A program made the position numbers and the translations under genes. A model generated the notes under the pieces. That model saw nothing but the letters and a program-made list of their open reading frames with translations, had not been told where the DNA came from and made no database searches. From an uncultured Pseudanabaenaceae cyanobacterium (lineage in GTDB: Bacteria; Cyanobacteriota; Cyanobacteriia; PCC-9006; JAAUQQ01), in NCBI GenBank assembly GCA_938002085.1, contig CALLAT010000157.1, positions 1-35,428 of the forward strand: DNA of 35,428 bases, written 5' to 3'. Below are positions 25,211 through 33,259 of this stretch, piece by piece; the first letter of the stretch is position 1, and each line of letters opens with the position of its first letter.

Positions 25211-26374
25211 TTAGCTCTTCCTAGGGGAGTTTGATGCCACTCCAGCCTGGGCAATAATCAGCCGTTGCACTGCCAGACAGGCCCGGTTGAGTTCATAGGC
25301 GCGGCGATCGGGCTGGGCAAGATACGCCGCTTGCTCCTCTTCTAGCATGACAACATCCTCACGCACGAGACCATCCAGCATTTTTTGAGCTGCCCCAAAC
25401 AGGGATTCTTTAACAAAGCGACGGAATTTCACCGGCAGCTTATGCAATCGCCAGAAGGCGTTGAGGGAGACGAAGTGAATCAGATGGGCCTTCGTGTGGG
25501 TGGGGCTTATGGGAACGAATAAACAAAGAATTCGAAAGTCGTCGCCCAGAGAAGAAGTCCAGTTGGGATAGTCATAGGTCACTCGCAGGGGTTCAGGGTG
25601 AAGCTTACGTAGGGCCGGAAAGAAGAGCTGGGAGATGGACCAGATTTTATCGATCTTGTAGTAGCTCTCGGCGGTGTAAAGAGCGTCCACTTTTTCGGGG
25701 GTCTCCTCCAGGGTCTCCAAAGCTGCAGAGGCCCAGGCCTGAAAGCCCCGATGGAGATGACCGTGGTACATGTCCATCAGGTTCTCAATCAGGAACGAGA
25801 AATGGGCTTCGCAGTCAATCGTTGAGACGGTGGCAATGTAGTTGAGATGGTTCCACTCAGGAATGGCCAAAGGCGCAGGATTAGTTGTCTCTACACCTGT
25901 CTCGTCATTGGAATCAAGTAGAGCAATATCCCCCGGCCAGACCCAGATAAAACCATCTTGCTCGCGAACGGGGTAACTGCGAATCTTGCAGTTGGGAAGC
26001 TTTTGATTGGGCTCCAGGTAGGGCACTTCAGCGCAGCGGCCTTGGGCATCAAATTGCCAGGCGTGGTAGGAGCATTCCAAGTTTTGCCCCACCACGGCTC
26101 CGTGGCTGAGCTTGACCTGGCGGTGAGGGCAGCGGTCTTCCAGGGCGTGGACTTCGCCATCGGCATCGCGGTAGAGGGCAATCGCCTCCCCCCAAATTTC
26201 CACCGCCAAGGGCTCATCTGCCACAGCACTACTCTGCGCCAGGGCATACCAATGATTCAGATTCGGCGGCAGACTGCGCACATCCTTACGACCCTGCCGT
26301 GGTGCAACCGCAGCGAGTCCATCTTCGCTCACAACCCCAGTGGCATTAGTCATGATTTCAGATGCAGCAGTCAT
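25211..26374 (-). CDS. cruH: Rieske non-haem iron oxygenase, likely CruH (synechoxanthin synthesis)
   Basis: The 387-residue product has an N-terminal Rieske [2Fe-2S] domain with C82-P-H84 and C101-S-Y-H104. A catalytic domain follows with the mononuclear-iron site N198-L-M-D201-x2-H204-x3-H208. It belongs to the pheophorbide-a-oxygenase-like group. CruH of Synechococcus sp. PCC 7002 is a protein of this kind, required to oxidise the C-18 methyls of renierapurpurin to the carboxylates of synechoxanthin. The CruE-like gene sits just upstream on the same strand, which is the main reason for the name. ATG 26374 replaces a TTG at 26383. The gap to cruE holds a short repeat. If the partner were not CruE, a chlorophyll-catabolic or other ring-hydroxylating role would be equally open. 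Confidence 0.7.
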   Translation of the reverse strand: MTAASEIMTNATGVVSEDGLAAVAPRQGRKDVRSLPPNLNHWYALAQSSAVADEPLAVEIWGEAIALYRDADGEVHALEDRCPHRQVKLSHGAVVGQNLECSYHAWQFDAQGRCAEVPYLEPNQKLPNCKIRSYPVREQDGFIWVWPGDIALLDSNDETGVETTNPAPLAIPEWNHLNYIATVSTIDCEAHFSFLIENLMDMYHGHLHRGFQAWASAALETLEETPEKVDALYTAESYYKIDKIWSISQLFFPALRKLHPEPLRVTYDYPNWTSSLGDDFRILCLFVPISPTHTKAHLIHFVSLNAFWRLHKLPVKFRRFVKESLFGAAQKMLDGLVREDVVMLEEEQAAYLAQPDRRAYELNRACLAVQRLIIAQAGVASNSPRKS

Positions 26375-26430
26375 GGAATCCAAAACATAAACAACGAGCG
26401 ATCGCGAAAATAAATCAAACCCAATTGACG

Positions 26431-26498
26431 GTAGGGGTCGGGTCTTCCGACCCAGCCTGGCCTAAACCGAGTGAGGGACAGGGAAACCCAGCCCCTAC
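26431..26498 (-). repeat. Intergenic short repeat, copy B (cruE-cruH gap)
   Basis: The reverse complement reads GTAGGGGCTGGGTTTCCCTG and continues like copy A (10501-10560), with AAGACCC and ACCCCTACCGT near the other end; even the flanking GGATCG is shared. GGGTC and GACCC (26440-26453) form a perfect 5-bp stem. It is the inverse orientation of copy A. Confidence 0.75.
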
Positions 26499-26542
26499 AG
26501 TCACGATCCTTTGTAGACCAGATCCAAACATTCAGCCCATAC

Positions 26543-28501
26543 CTACGCCGACAGCACAGGCGACAAAACCCCCGCCGGATTAACCGTCAGCAAAGGCCGC
26601 CGCTGTAAACCCTCCCGCTCAATAATGGAATTCGCCGCCAGCAACCCGCTACTCACTGCCCGCTCCATCAAGCCACAAGGAAACGGCATCTTCACCCAAT
26701 CCCCCGCAAAAATCAGATTCGGCACCGCCGTCGCCGTCTCAGGTCGATTGGGATGACTCCCCGGCGGAAAGCCCGAGAAATTCTTTTGATTCACCAGTTC
26801 ACGATGGAGAATCTTCGCCCCTTTCAGCGCCGGCACAATCTCAAACAGCTCTGACTCAAAGGTATCCAGCACATCCTTCTGAGTCGGAAACGCCTTTTCC
26901 TTATAGCAATAGGAATGGAGCTCCACCACACTGCCGCCATGACGTTCCGCCCAGTCGCGATAATCATCTTGAATGCGGTGATAGAGGGTAATACTGTCCG
27001 TCAGCTTATAGCCCGACAGCGAAGTGAAGTTGCTGTACTCCCAGTCAAAATCGCGATCGAGCCAGAAGCGCGTTACGGCAAAGGGATCAGCCGTGGCAAG
27101 TTCAGACACCTGCTGCAAAGTCTCGGGATGGTGGTCCCCTTCGGACAAGGCAAATAGGTTACGCATGCCGACGACGTCTGCCGCGAAGACATAGTAATCC
27201 GCTTCTAAAACAGATTCAGCGACCGCAGTTCCGTCGGTGTTGATGGCTGCTAGCCGGATGCGATCGCCATCCCTCGCTAACACCTCAAAGCGATCTAGAT
27301 TGCGCTGGGCCGGACCTGCTTGGCGATCGCCCCCCTCTCCAAACACTGCGCCATGACAGGGACACAAAAAGCCATCCCCATCAACCCCATTATCAATCTT
27401 GGCCACCGTACAGCCCTGGTGCGTACAGGTCAGTGAAACTGCTTCAACATCCCCAGCCAATAGTGCATATACATCATCCCCCGCACCATAAAAGCCCTCG
27501 CCCAGGCTTGCATTCGTCTCCACCCAAAACGGAGCCGTCTTACCACTCGCTCCTTCTTGGTAACGCAACTGAGCAATCTCGCCATCAGCCCAATCAATGC
27601 CCGTCACGGTCACATCCGTGATCACCTGACCATTGAACTTACGCACAGTATTCGCCACCGGGTCCACCAGGCTGCGGCCCATGTCCATACGAGTGCCCCG
27701 GAAGGCCAATCCCTCAGGATTACCAAAGAAATAGAAATGGAAGAACTGCATCAGCTCCCCGGTACTCAGCACATCCGGCGAATTCAAGCTGGACTTACCA
27801 AAGGGCAAGAAATAGAGGTCGTAGAGACCCTTGGGAATCTCCCCATGGACCCAATCTGTCACCGCAATATTGTCCAAACGCTCATAGCTGCGCTGGGGAT
27901 GAAAAGCTGTGATCTCCTTAAACACTTCCCAATGCTCTGGCTTGACCAAGTTCAGGCCCCAGTTAAGGCAGTTGGGACTGGAAAAAGCTAAGTCAACAAT
28001 ATTCCAGGGAAAGGCGGAGCTACTTGGCTTAAAGATCTCAGGCCCATAGTCCTCCTTGTAAACCACCGCATAAGTCGGCAGGGCAGCAAAGTTATCCTTG
28101 GCCTCCAGCTCATCCACCAGGCTCCACAGGTTGTAGTACTGGGGGAAAAAGCCATGGAAGCCATGCTCCATGCGCATGTCTTCGCCATTGACCTTGATGT
28201 CCCAGCTCGCAATCTTGCCGCCCAACTGAGGTGACTTCTCCAGCAGGGTCACCTCAAAGCCACGACGACTCAGCTCATAGGAAGCCGCTAGGCCAGCCAG
28301 ACCGCCTCCCACGATCGCCACCGTCTTTTTCTCACTGGCGTAAAACGGTAAATCTAACCTGTCTTTGCCATAGACATTGGGCTCGGGCTTCTTAAAGCGG
28401 GAATAGCCTAGGCCCGTTCCGACAGTACCGACCCCCAACAGTTTGAGAACGTTGCGACGGGACACCTGGCTAGCCAGGATGGAATCAGAAGTTGGGGTCA
28501 T
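26543..28501 (-). CDS. cruE: FAD-dependent carotene desaturase/methyltransferase with internal Rieske domain, likely CruE
   Basis: The 652-residue product has a twin-arginine-like N-terminus (SRRNVLKLLGVG), a dinucleotide fold V61-AIVGGGLAGLAAS and the CrtU-type motif MEHGFHGFFPQYYNL (about 111-125). A Rieske domain is inserted at about 340-410, with C359-T-H361, C380 and H383, plus C364 and C382 for the disulfide seen in cytochrome b6f/bc1 Rieske proteins. The C-terminal FAD segment holds NLIFAGDWVKMPFP. CrtU/CruE enzymes desaturate and methylate the ionone ring of carotenes to aromatic rings; CruE turns beta-carotene into renierapurpurin. The adjacent CruH-like gene strengthens this. A related desaturase with another substrate is the alternative. 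Whether the N-terminus is truly exported is unclear. Confidence 0.75.
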   Translation of the reverse strand: MTPTSDSILASQVSRRNVLKLLGVGTVGTGLGYSRFKKPEPNVYGKDRLDLPFYASEKKTVAIVGGGLAGLAASYELSRRGFEVTLLEKSPQLGGKIASWDIKVNGEDMRMEHGFHGFFPQYYNLWSLVDELEAKDNFAALPTYAVVYKEDYGPEIFKPSSSAFPWNIVDLAFSSPNCLNWGLNLVKPEHWEVFKEITAFHPQRSYERLDNIAVTDWVHGEIPKGLYDLYFLPFGKSSLNSPDVLSTGELMQFFHFYFFGNPEGLAFRGTRMDMGRSLVDPVANTVRKFNGQVITDVTVTGIDWADGEIAQLRYQEGASGKTAPFWVETNASLGEGFYGAGDDVYALLAGDVEAVSLTCTHQGCTVAKIDNGVDGDGFLCPCHGAVFGEGGDRQAGPAQRNLDRFEVLARDGDRIRLAAINTDGTAVAESVLEADYYVFAADVVGMRNLFALSEGDHHPETLQQVSELATADPFAVTRFWLDRDFDWEYSNFTSLSGYKLTDSITLYHRIQDDYRDWAERHGGSVVELHSYCYKEKAFPTQKDVLDTFESELFEIVPALKGAKILHRELVNQKNFSGFPPGSHPNRPETATAVPNLIFAGDWVKMPFPCGLMERAVSSGLLAANSIIEREGLQRRPLLTVNPAGVLSPVLSA

Positions 28502-28829
28502 GAAACTATCGAAAACGGAATGGACTAATGGGGGCTAAAGGTGGAGTCATTCCCCATGAAAACGAACAGGACTCAAGAAACAGAGCAACAAACTAATTAA
28601 ATGACTAAAGAGGGAGCAATAGGTGCCCAGTTTTTATACAGAAACGAGATTCGAACAAAAGTTTACTCTGCTTGCAAATTAATTAGACCCCGAAGAATTG
28701 AGGGAGGGGTGAGCCATAAATCTCGCCTTGCGAAGGCTCAAAATCCTCCCTATCGAGACAGACTTCGTTTTACTCGTCTCCCAAAAGACGAATGCTTTTA
28801 CAGCATGACGCCAGAAAATCACCACATGA
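28502..28829. other. Region upstream of cruE
   Basis: This 328-bp gap contains the three-tier hairpin (28701-28751) and presumably the cruE promoter. A plus-strand frame of 82 codons at 28601-28849 crosses the hairpin and overlaps the hydrolase end; I do not accept it as a gene. Confidence 0.5.
28701..28751 (-). other. Three-tier hairpin between the hydrolase gene and cruE
   Basis: AGGGAGG (28701-28707) pairs with CCTCCCT (28745-28751), GAGCC (28711-28715) with GGCTC (28735-28739), and TCGC (28723-28726) with GCGA (28730-28733). It lies 78 bp past the hydrolase stop and 200 bp before cruE. No T-run follows, so it may be a leader structure, a weak terminator or a repeat. Confidence 0.5.
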
Positions 28830-30533
28830 TTATGGAAGCCGCTGAATGAGCTCAAGCCCTAGACGCCCTTGTTCTAGAGATTTTACATAGCTACTCGACA
28901 AATAAGGTTGTTCAGAGAAACGTCCCGTCAAATAGGTCTCAAAGGAGGCCAGACTCAGTGCCTTAACGTGGTTTTGTGCCGTCGCCAAGTCTCGACCTAC
29001 CACGGATTCTGGTAAAGGGAAGTCAGCCTCATCAGGATTTTCAGCAATCGTGGAAAAGTGAGTGCCACCGAGCATTAACGCCAAATTTCGCCCTTCACCT
29101 TGAATCCAGCGGAAGGGACGAATTTGCTCCAACACAGCCGGAGCGATGGTATCTAGTTCTCCACTCACGACCAGAGTGGGAACAGCTAAACTGGCCAATC
29201 CCTCTCGCCCAAACACAGCGCTCGTAAACGGGTTCAGCACAACAATATTGCCAATGCGTTGATCTTGCAGGCCGCTGTTAGGCAAGGGCACAGTCAAGGC
29301 ACGGCATTGCAATGCAAGGGAGACATTCCAACTCTCATCCAAATCTCCACAGCTCTCCTCTAGCTGGGCCGGGTTGAGCTGAGCCCCTCCTAAGACCAAA
29401 GCGGTGTAGCCTCCAAAGGACTGCCCCACCATGCCCACCTGGGCCAAATTGAGCTGCGACGAAAATTGCTCGTCCTCCTCCAGGGAGTCCAGCACAAAGC
29501 TGATGTCCAGGGGGCGATCAACGAAGGCCTTGGGATCTGAGATTTCATTGGCACGGCCAGCAAGCAGGGCTTCAAATTGCTCAGTATTGCTGCCAGGATG
29601 CTCCGGCACAATTACTGCAAAGCCATGGGAGGCCAAATGTTCAGCCAAGTAGGCAAAAGAGGTACGGTCTGATTTGAGGCCGTGGGAGATGACCACCGTG
29701 GGCCAAGGCATCGCCGCCGTGTCTAGGGCAACGGGCACATAGAGATCGACAGGCAGGTCGCGATCGCGCCCTTCATCGCTCAACACCAACACATTTCGAT
29801 CCCAGCCCAGCGGTCCCGGCTGGGTCAAGCTGGGTAACGTAGCCGCGATCGCGGCAATCCCTTGTTGGGTCTCATCCGCTAGTTCTGCCTCAGACTGGGC
29901 CTTGACTTTTGCCACCGCAGACTTCGTTTTTCGCACCAAATCGTTTAATTCCTGGGCAATCTCCCAGCCCCGTCCCAGGCTAATGCGCACGCCTGTTGTG
30001 GGGAACTTGCGCACCACATTCAGCGGTGTCAAACCGCCAGGCTCCGCCGCCGCTAGAATCAGCGCTGCCCGAATGGCAAAAAAGCCAGGCTGGCGAGCCT
30101 CGGACTGAATCACCTGGCCCAAGCGCTGGAGCAGGATTTCTCCCTGGGGTGAATAGAGAAACTGCGCAACGGCCACGACCGAGACATCAGCAGAGGTATT
30201 CAGCGCCTCGCGGAATTGAGCCTCTTGTTCGTCATCCAATAATCGAAAATAGTCTCGCAGGTCGGGCTCAATCTTGCCGGTCTGGGCAAAGGTCTCCAAA
30301 GAAGACACCTGGAAGGAATCTCCCAAGATGCCCAGGCTAATGGAAACCCGCTCTGCGGAGAGGGCAGGACGACCGCTGGCACTGCCGACAACGCCCAAAG
30401 CGAGCCCAAATAAAGCCTGGCCCCAACGCAGCTTCCAAGCGGAACGCAGCCGCCTTTGACAACGGCTAGACGGAGCCGGAACAGGGGCGACCCAGGAAGG
30501 CGCAGCATCGAGAATAAAAGTTTTTCTAACCAT
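28830..30533 (-). CDS. Exported alpha/beta hydrolase with DUF1400 domain
   Basis: The 567-residue product begins with a long basic head and a hydrophobic segment ending near SASGRPALSAE, a signal peptide or anchor. A DUF1400 domain follows (about residues 65-180; VSISLGILGDSFQVSSLETF), then a coiled-coil-like linker. The alpha/beta-hydrolase domain is of the platelet-activating-factor acetylhydrolase type (about 255-510). The nucleophile is Ser372 in GQSFGGY, with Asp in SGELDTIAP and His in GGTHFS completing the triad. The DUF1400-plus-hydrolase arrangement is typical of cyanobacteria; the substrate is unknown, perhaps a lipid ester. ATG 30533 has GAGG six bases upstream and is preferred over the open frame to 30608. 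Its 3' neighbour on the same strand is cruE. Confidence 0.83.
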   Translation of the reverse strand: MVRKTFILDAAPSWVAPVPAPSSRCQRRLRSAWKLRWGQALFGLALGVVGSASGRPALSAERVSISLGILGDSFQVSSLETFAQTGKIEPDLRDYFRLLDDEQEAQFREALNTSADVSVVAVAQFLYSPQGEILLQRLGQVIQSEARQPGFFAIRAALILAAAEPGGLTPLNVVRKFPTTGVRISLGRGWEIAQELNDLVRKTKSAVAKVKAQSEAELADETQQGIAAIAATLPSLTQPGPLGWDRNVLVLSDEGRDRDLPVDLYVPVALDTAAMPWPTVVISHGLKSDRTSFAYLAEHLASHGFAVIVPEHPGSNTEQFEALLAGRANEISDPKAFVDRPLDISFVLDSLEEDEQFSSQLNLAQVGMVGQSFGGYTALVLGGAQLNPAQLEESCGDLDESWNVSLALQCRALTVPLPNSGLQDQRIGNIVVLNPFTSAVFGREGLASLAVPTLVVSGELDTIAPAVLEQIRPFRWIQGEGRNLALMLGGTHFSTIAENPDEADFPLPESVVGRDLATAQNHVKALSLASFETYLTGRFSEQPYLSSSYVKSLEQGRLGLELIQRLP

Positions 30534-30709
30534 AATTTCCTCACTTGGAAATTCATTGAGTTCCAAACCACACCTGCGATCGCTCCTACGATAGCGCGGC
30601 CACCCCAAAGCCGTTGCTCCATTAGCTCTCTATGGCCCGGCAATGTCATGAATTGGCAACAGAAAGTCATCCAAATGAAGCCCGCAAGATCAGTCTCCTC
30701 AACATTGAA

Positions 30710-30743
30710 GCTTAAACAGAGCTTCCCAAAGCATCGTTTAAGC
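30710..30743. promoter_or_regulatory. Nested hairpin / palindrome between the hydrolase and pncB genes
   Basis: GCTTAAAC (30710-30717) pairs perfectly with GTTTAAGC (30736-30743). Inside, GCTT (30721-30724) pairs with AAGC (30729-30732) around CCCA, with symmetric 3-base internal loops. No T-run follows, so a regulatory site or RNA structure is more likely than a terminator. Confidence 0.45.
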
Positions 30744-30844
30744 CCTATAGGCCCACAGAGACGGTTGAGAAGCGATCGCCCAGAAAATCAAAGCATCCAC
30801 CCCGAAGTCACTCCCAGAGAAGATTCCCAGTGCTAGAACGGCCT

Positions 30845-30861
30845 AATTCTTGCAGAGAATT
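30845..30861. promoter_or_regulatory. Candidate operator upstream of pncB (1)
   Basis: AATTCT and AGAATT flank TGCAG, a 17-bp inverted repeat about 205 bp before the pncB ATG. NrtR regulators bind palindromes of roughly this size, but I do not know the cyanobacterial consensus, so this is only a candidate. Confidence 0.25.
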
Positions 30862-30885
30862 GAAATCCACCCTTGCCTTTTATGG

Positions 30886-30908
30886 TGATTTTCAATATAA
30901 CTAAATCA
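30886..30908. promoter_or_regulatory. Candidate operator upstream of pncB (2)
   Basis: TGATTT (30886-30891) and AAATCA (30903-30908) flank an AT-rich 11-base centre, within the likely promoter DNA about 160 bp before pncB. It is a candidate NrtR or other regulator site on shape alone. Confidence 0.25.
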
Positions 30909-31065
30909 AGCCATTGCACATCCCCCATCAAGGCACCCGCCCCGGACAACTCAAACCGTTTCCTGGGCCACCGCCTGCGGCTCCCCAAGCATTTGCCACT
31001 AAAAGCCATGTGGAAGCTGCGGTCACTGAATACAGCAGCACCACCCACGATTGAGACTTCCTGCC

Positions 31066-32412
31066 ATGTATGACGCCAATACTTTAAGCCTGGCTCCCGC
31101 CGATGCCAGCTTGTTAACCGACCTCTACCAGCTCACCATGTCTGCCTGCTATGTCGGAGAAGGGTTAGATCAACGTCCTGCCAGTTTCGAGCTTTTCACG
31201 AGGCGGTTGCCCTCCCGGTACAGCTACCTCATCGCCATGGGTCTAGAGCAGGCCCTGGCTTACCTAGAATCCTTCCGCTTCAGTGCTGAGCAAATCGCCG
31301 CCCTCCAGGACACCGGCATTTTTGCCCATGCACCAGAAACCTTTTGGAATTTGCTGGCAGGTGCCAAATTCACGGGCAATGTTTGGGCCGTGGCTGAGGG
31401 CACTGCCATCTTCGCCAATGAGCCCATGTTGCGGGTGGAAGCGCCCCTCTGGCAGGCCCAGTTGGTCGAGACCTATCTGCTCAACACTCTCAATTACCAA
31501 ACCCTGATTGCGACCCGTGCCGCCCGCCTGCGCAATGTGGCCGGTCCTGACGCGCAGCTCCTGGAGTTTGGCAGCCGTCGCGCCTTTAGCCCCCAGGGAG
31601 CCATTTGGGCCGCCCGCGCTGCCTTGGCCGGAGGATTGGATGCCACATCCAATGTCGCCGCTGCTCTCAAGCTGGGTCAAAAGCCCAGTGGCACCATGGC
31701 TCACTCCTTGGTCATGGCTCTCAGCGCCCTCAAAGGCACTGAAGACGAAGCATTTCAGGCCTTCCACCAGTACTTTCCGGGGTCAGCTTTGCTGATTGAT
31801 ACCTATGACTCCGTGGAGGCAGCCAAGCGACTGGCAGCATCGGGTCAAGAAATTCCCGCAGTGCGATTGGATTCAGGAGATTTAGTTGAGCTGTCCCAAG
31901 CCGTACACCGGCACTTGCCCAACACCAAGATCTTCGCCAGTGGCGACCTGGATGAATTCGAAATTGCTCGCCTCAAGGAGGAAGGCGCTCGTTTAGATGG
32001 CTATGGCCTAGGGACTCGCCTGGTCACCGGGGCTCCGGTCAATGGAGTCTATAAACTGGTGGATATCGACGGAATTCCGGTTATGAAAGAGGCTAAGGGC
32101 AAGATTACTTACCCTGGAAAGAAACAGATCTTCCGTCAGCTCACTGCCAATGGATTTGAGGATGTCTTGGGCTTAGCGAGCGAAGAAGTCTCCGGTGCCC
32201 AGGCGCTACTCCAGCCTGTGATGCAGGACGGCAAACGACTAAGGTCAACGGAGACGATGGATGCGATCGCCCTGCGTAGCGCCCAATCCGTCGCCGCCCT
32301 TTCTCCACGCCTCCGGGACATTCAAACCCCTTCCCCTTCCCCCCTCACGCTATCGCCCAGATTACTGGCGCTAACGGAGCGAACCCGTAAAACAACGGCA
32401 GTAGCAGCCTAA
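31066..32412 (+). CDS. pncB: Nicotinate phosphoribosyltransferase
   Basis: PncB joins nicotinate and PRPP, driven by ATP, to give nicotinate mononucleotide, the entry to NAD salvage. The 448-residue product shows LLTDLYQLTMSACY near the N-terminus, LLEFGSRRAFSPQGA, the GTMAHS motif with H213 (the residue phosphorylated in the family), AVRLDSGDL and YGLGTRLVTG. The last 60 residues are low in conservation with a TPSPSPLTLSP stretch. ATG 31066 is preferred to an in-frame TTG at 31051. It heads a plus-strand run pncB-nadD-nrtR-nadE that forms a coherent NAD block; the 125-bp gap to nadD means a second promoter is possible. Confidence 0.95.
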   Translation: MYDANTLSLAPADASLLTDLYQLTMSACYVGEGLDQRPASFELFTRRLPSRYSYLIAMGLEQALAYLESFRFSAEQIAALQDTGIFAHAPETFWNLLAGAKFTGNVWAVAEGTAIFANEPMLRVEAPLWQAQLVETYLLNTLNYQTLIATRAARLRNVAGPDAQLLEFGSRRAFSPQGAIWAARAALAGGLDATSNVAAALKLGQKPSGTMAHSLVMALSALKGTEDEAFQAFHQYFPGSALLIDTYDSVEAAKRLAASGQEIPAVRLDSGDLVELSQAVHRHLPNTKIFASGDLDEFEIARLKEEGARLDGYGLGTRLVTGAPVNGVYKLVDIDGIPVMKEAKGKITYPGKKQIFRQLTANGFEDVLGLASEEVSGAQALLQPVMQDGKRLRSTETMDAIALRSAQSVAALSPRLRDIQTPSPSPLTLSPRLLALTERTRKTTAVAA

Positions 32413-32537
32413 TTGCCGTTATGACCTGTCTCAGTGAGCGAATGGGTGAGTGAGTGGCCCCAAACCCACAGTTCCCCTCGGCTTTGACAGTCTTATTTTC
32501 CCAGCTCAAGCGACCCTAAAATATCTCAGCTAGCATC

Positions 32538-33179
32538 ATGAACATCGCACTCTTTGGCACCAGCGCCGACCCACCAACTCGCGGCCACAGCAAAATTCTC
32601 ACCTGGCTTGCCAAGCATTACGACCGAGTCGGAGTCTGGGCCGCAGATAATCCCTTCAAGCAACACCACGCCTCCCTCGATCACCGCAACGCCATGCTGC
32701 AAGCCCTGGTCGACGAGCTAAAACGCAACAACATCAGCTTCTTGCCAGAGCTCAGCTATCGTCGCTCCATCATGACCGTGGCCCGCGCCCATGAGCTTTG
32801 GCCCGAAGCAGAGCTGACCTTGGTCATTGGCTCCGACCTCGTGGCCCAGCTTCCCAGCTGGTATCAATCTCAAGATTTGCTCGACCAAGCCAAACTCCTG
32901 GTTGTGCCTCGCCCAGGTACACCGTTGAGCCCAAACTCTCTGATGCCACTCAAGCAAATGGGGGCTAGGGTCACCGTTGCCGAGATGGAAGGCCTAGATG
33001 TGTCCTCCACGGCTTACCGCGATCGCGGCCTAGACAACATTCTCTCACCTGCGGTCGAGGCCTACATTAGCCGGACTGATCTCTACGACTGTGATAAACG
33101 CAGGATTCGCCAGCTACCCCCCTGCGAACCATCCCCAAGTCATGCCCCTCCAGAATCAGCCACTGCGGTGCCGGTCTGA
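32538..33179 (+). CDS. nadD: Nicotinate-nucleotide adenylyltransferase
   Basis: NadD transfers AMP from ATP to nicotinate mononucleotide to make deamido-NAD. The 213-residue product has the nucleotidyltransferase motif G7-TSADPPTRGH17, whose final His is catalytic. It also has LTLVIGSDLVAQLPSWYQ and the phosphate-binding SSTAYRDRG near the C-terminus, a variant of SSTxIR. The last 25 residues are a Pro/Ser/Ala-rich tail not needed by the fold. Its place between pncB and nadE, which make its substrate and use its product, supports the call. An AT-rich TAAAAT lies 16 bases upstream (32517-32522) and could be a -10 box, but no matching -35 is seen at the right distance. Confidence 0.9.
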   Translation: MNIALFGTSADPPTRGHSKILTWLAKHYDRVGVWAADNPFKQHHASLDHRNAMLQALVDELKRNNISFLPELSYRRSIMTVARAHELWPEAELTLVIGSDLVAQLPSWYQSQDLLDQAKLLVVPRPGTPLSPNSLMPLKQMGARVTVAEMEGLDVSSTAYRDRGLDNILSPAVEAYISRTDLYDCDKRRIRQLPPCEPSPSHAPPESATAVPV

Positions 33180-33259
33180 GGCGATCGCCCCCAAGCGCTT
33201 CACCGCAACGCCCCTAGCAACCAGTCCAGACAATCCGCCCGTCCAGACACCCAAGACCC

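Larger units (their letters stand above)
30534..31065. other. Divergent intergenic region, hydrolase / pncB
   Basis: This 532-bp gap must carry both promoters. It contains HIP1 octamers near 30577 and 30773, a nested hairpin at 30710-30743, and two candidate operator palindromes at 30845-30861 and 30886-30908. Open frames on both strands here resemble nothing. Confidence 0.55.

Noticed and set aside
25036-25224. 62-codon plus-strand frame between pilT and cruH
   Set aside because: GGAG is only three bases before the ATG, the product is low in hydrophobic pattern and it overlaps the cruH 3' end.
28643-28660. GATTCGAAC-like string resembling a tRNA T-arm
   Set aside because: No acceptor stem, anticodon arm or CCA-side pairing could be built around it on either strand.
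28601-28849. 82-codon plus-strand open frame upstream of cruE
   Set aside because: It crosses a strong hairpin, overlaps the hydrolase 3' end and has no family resemblance.
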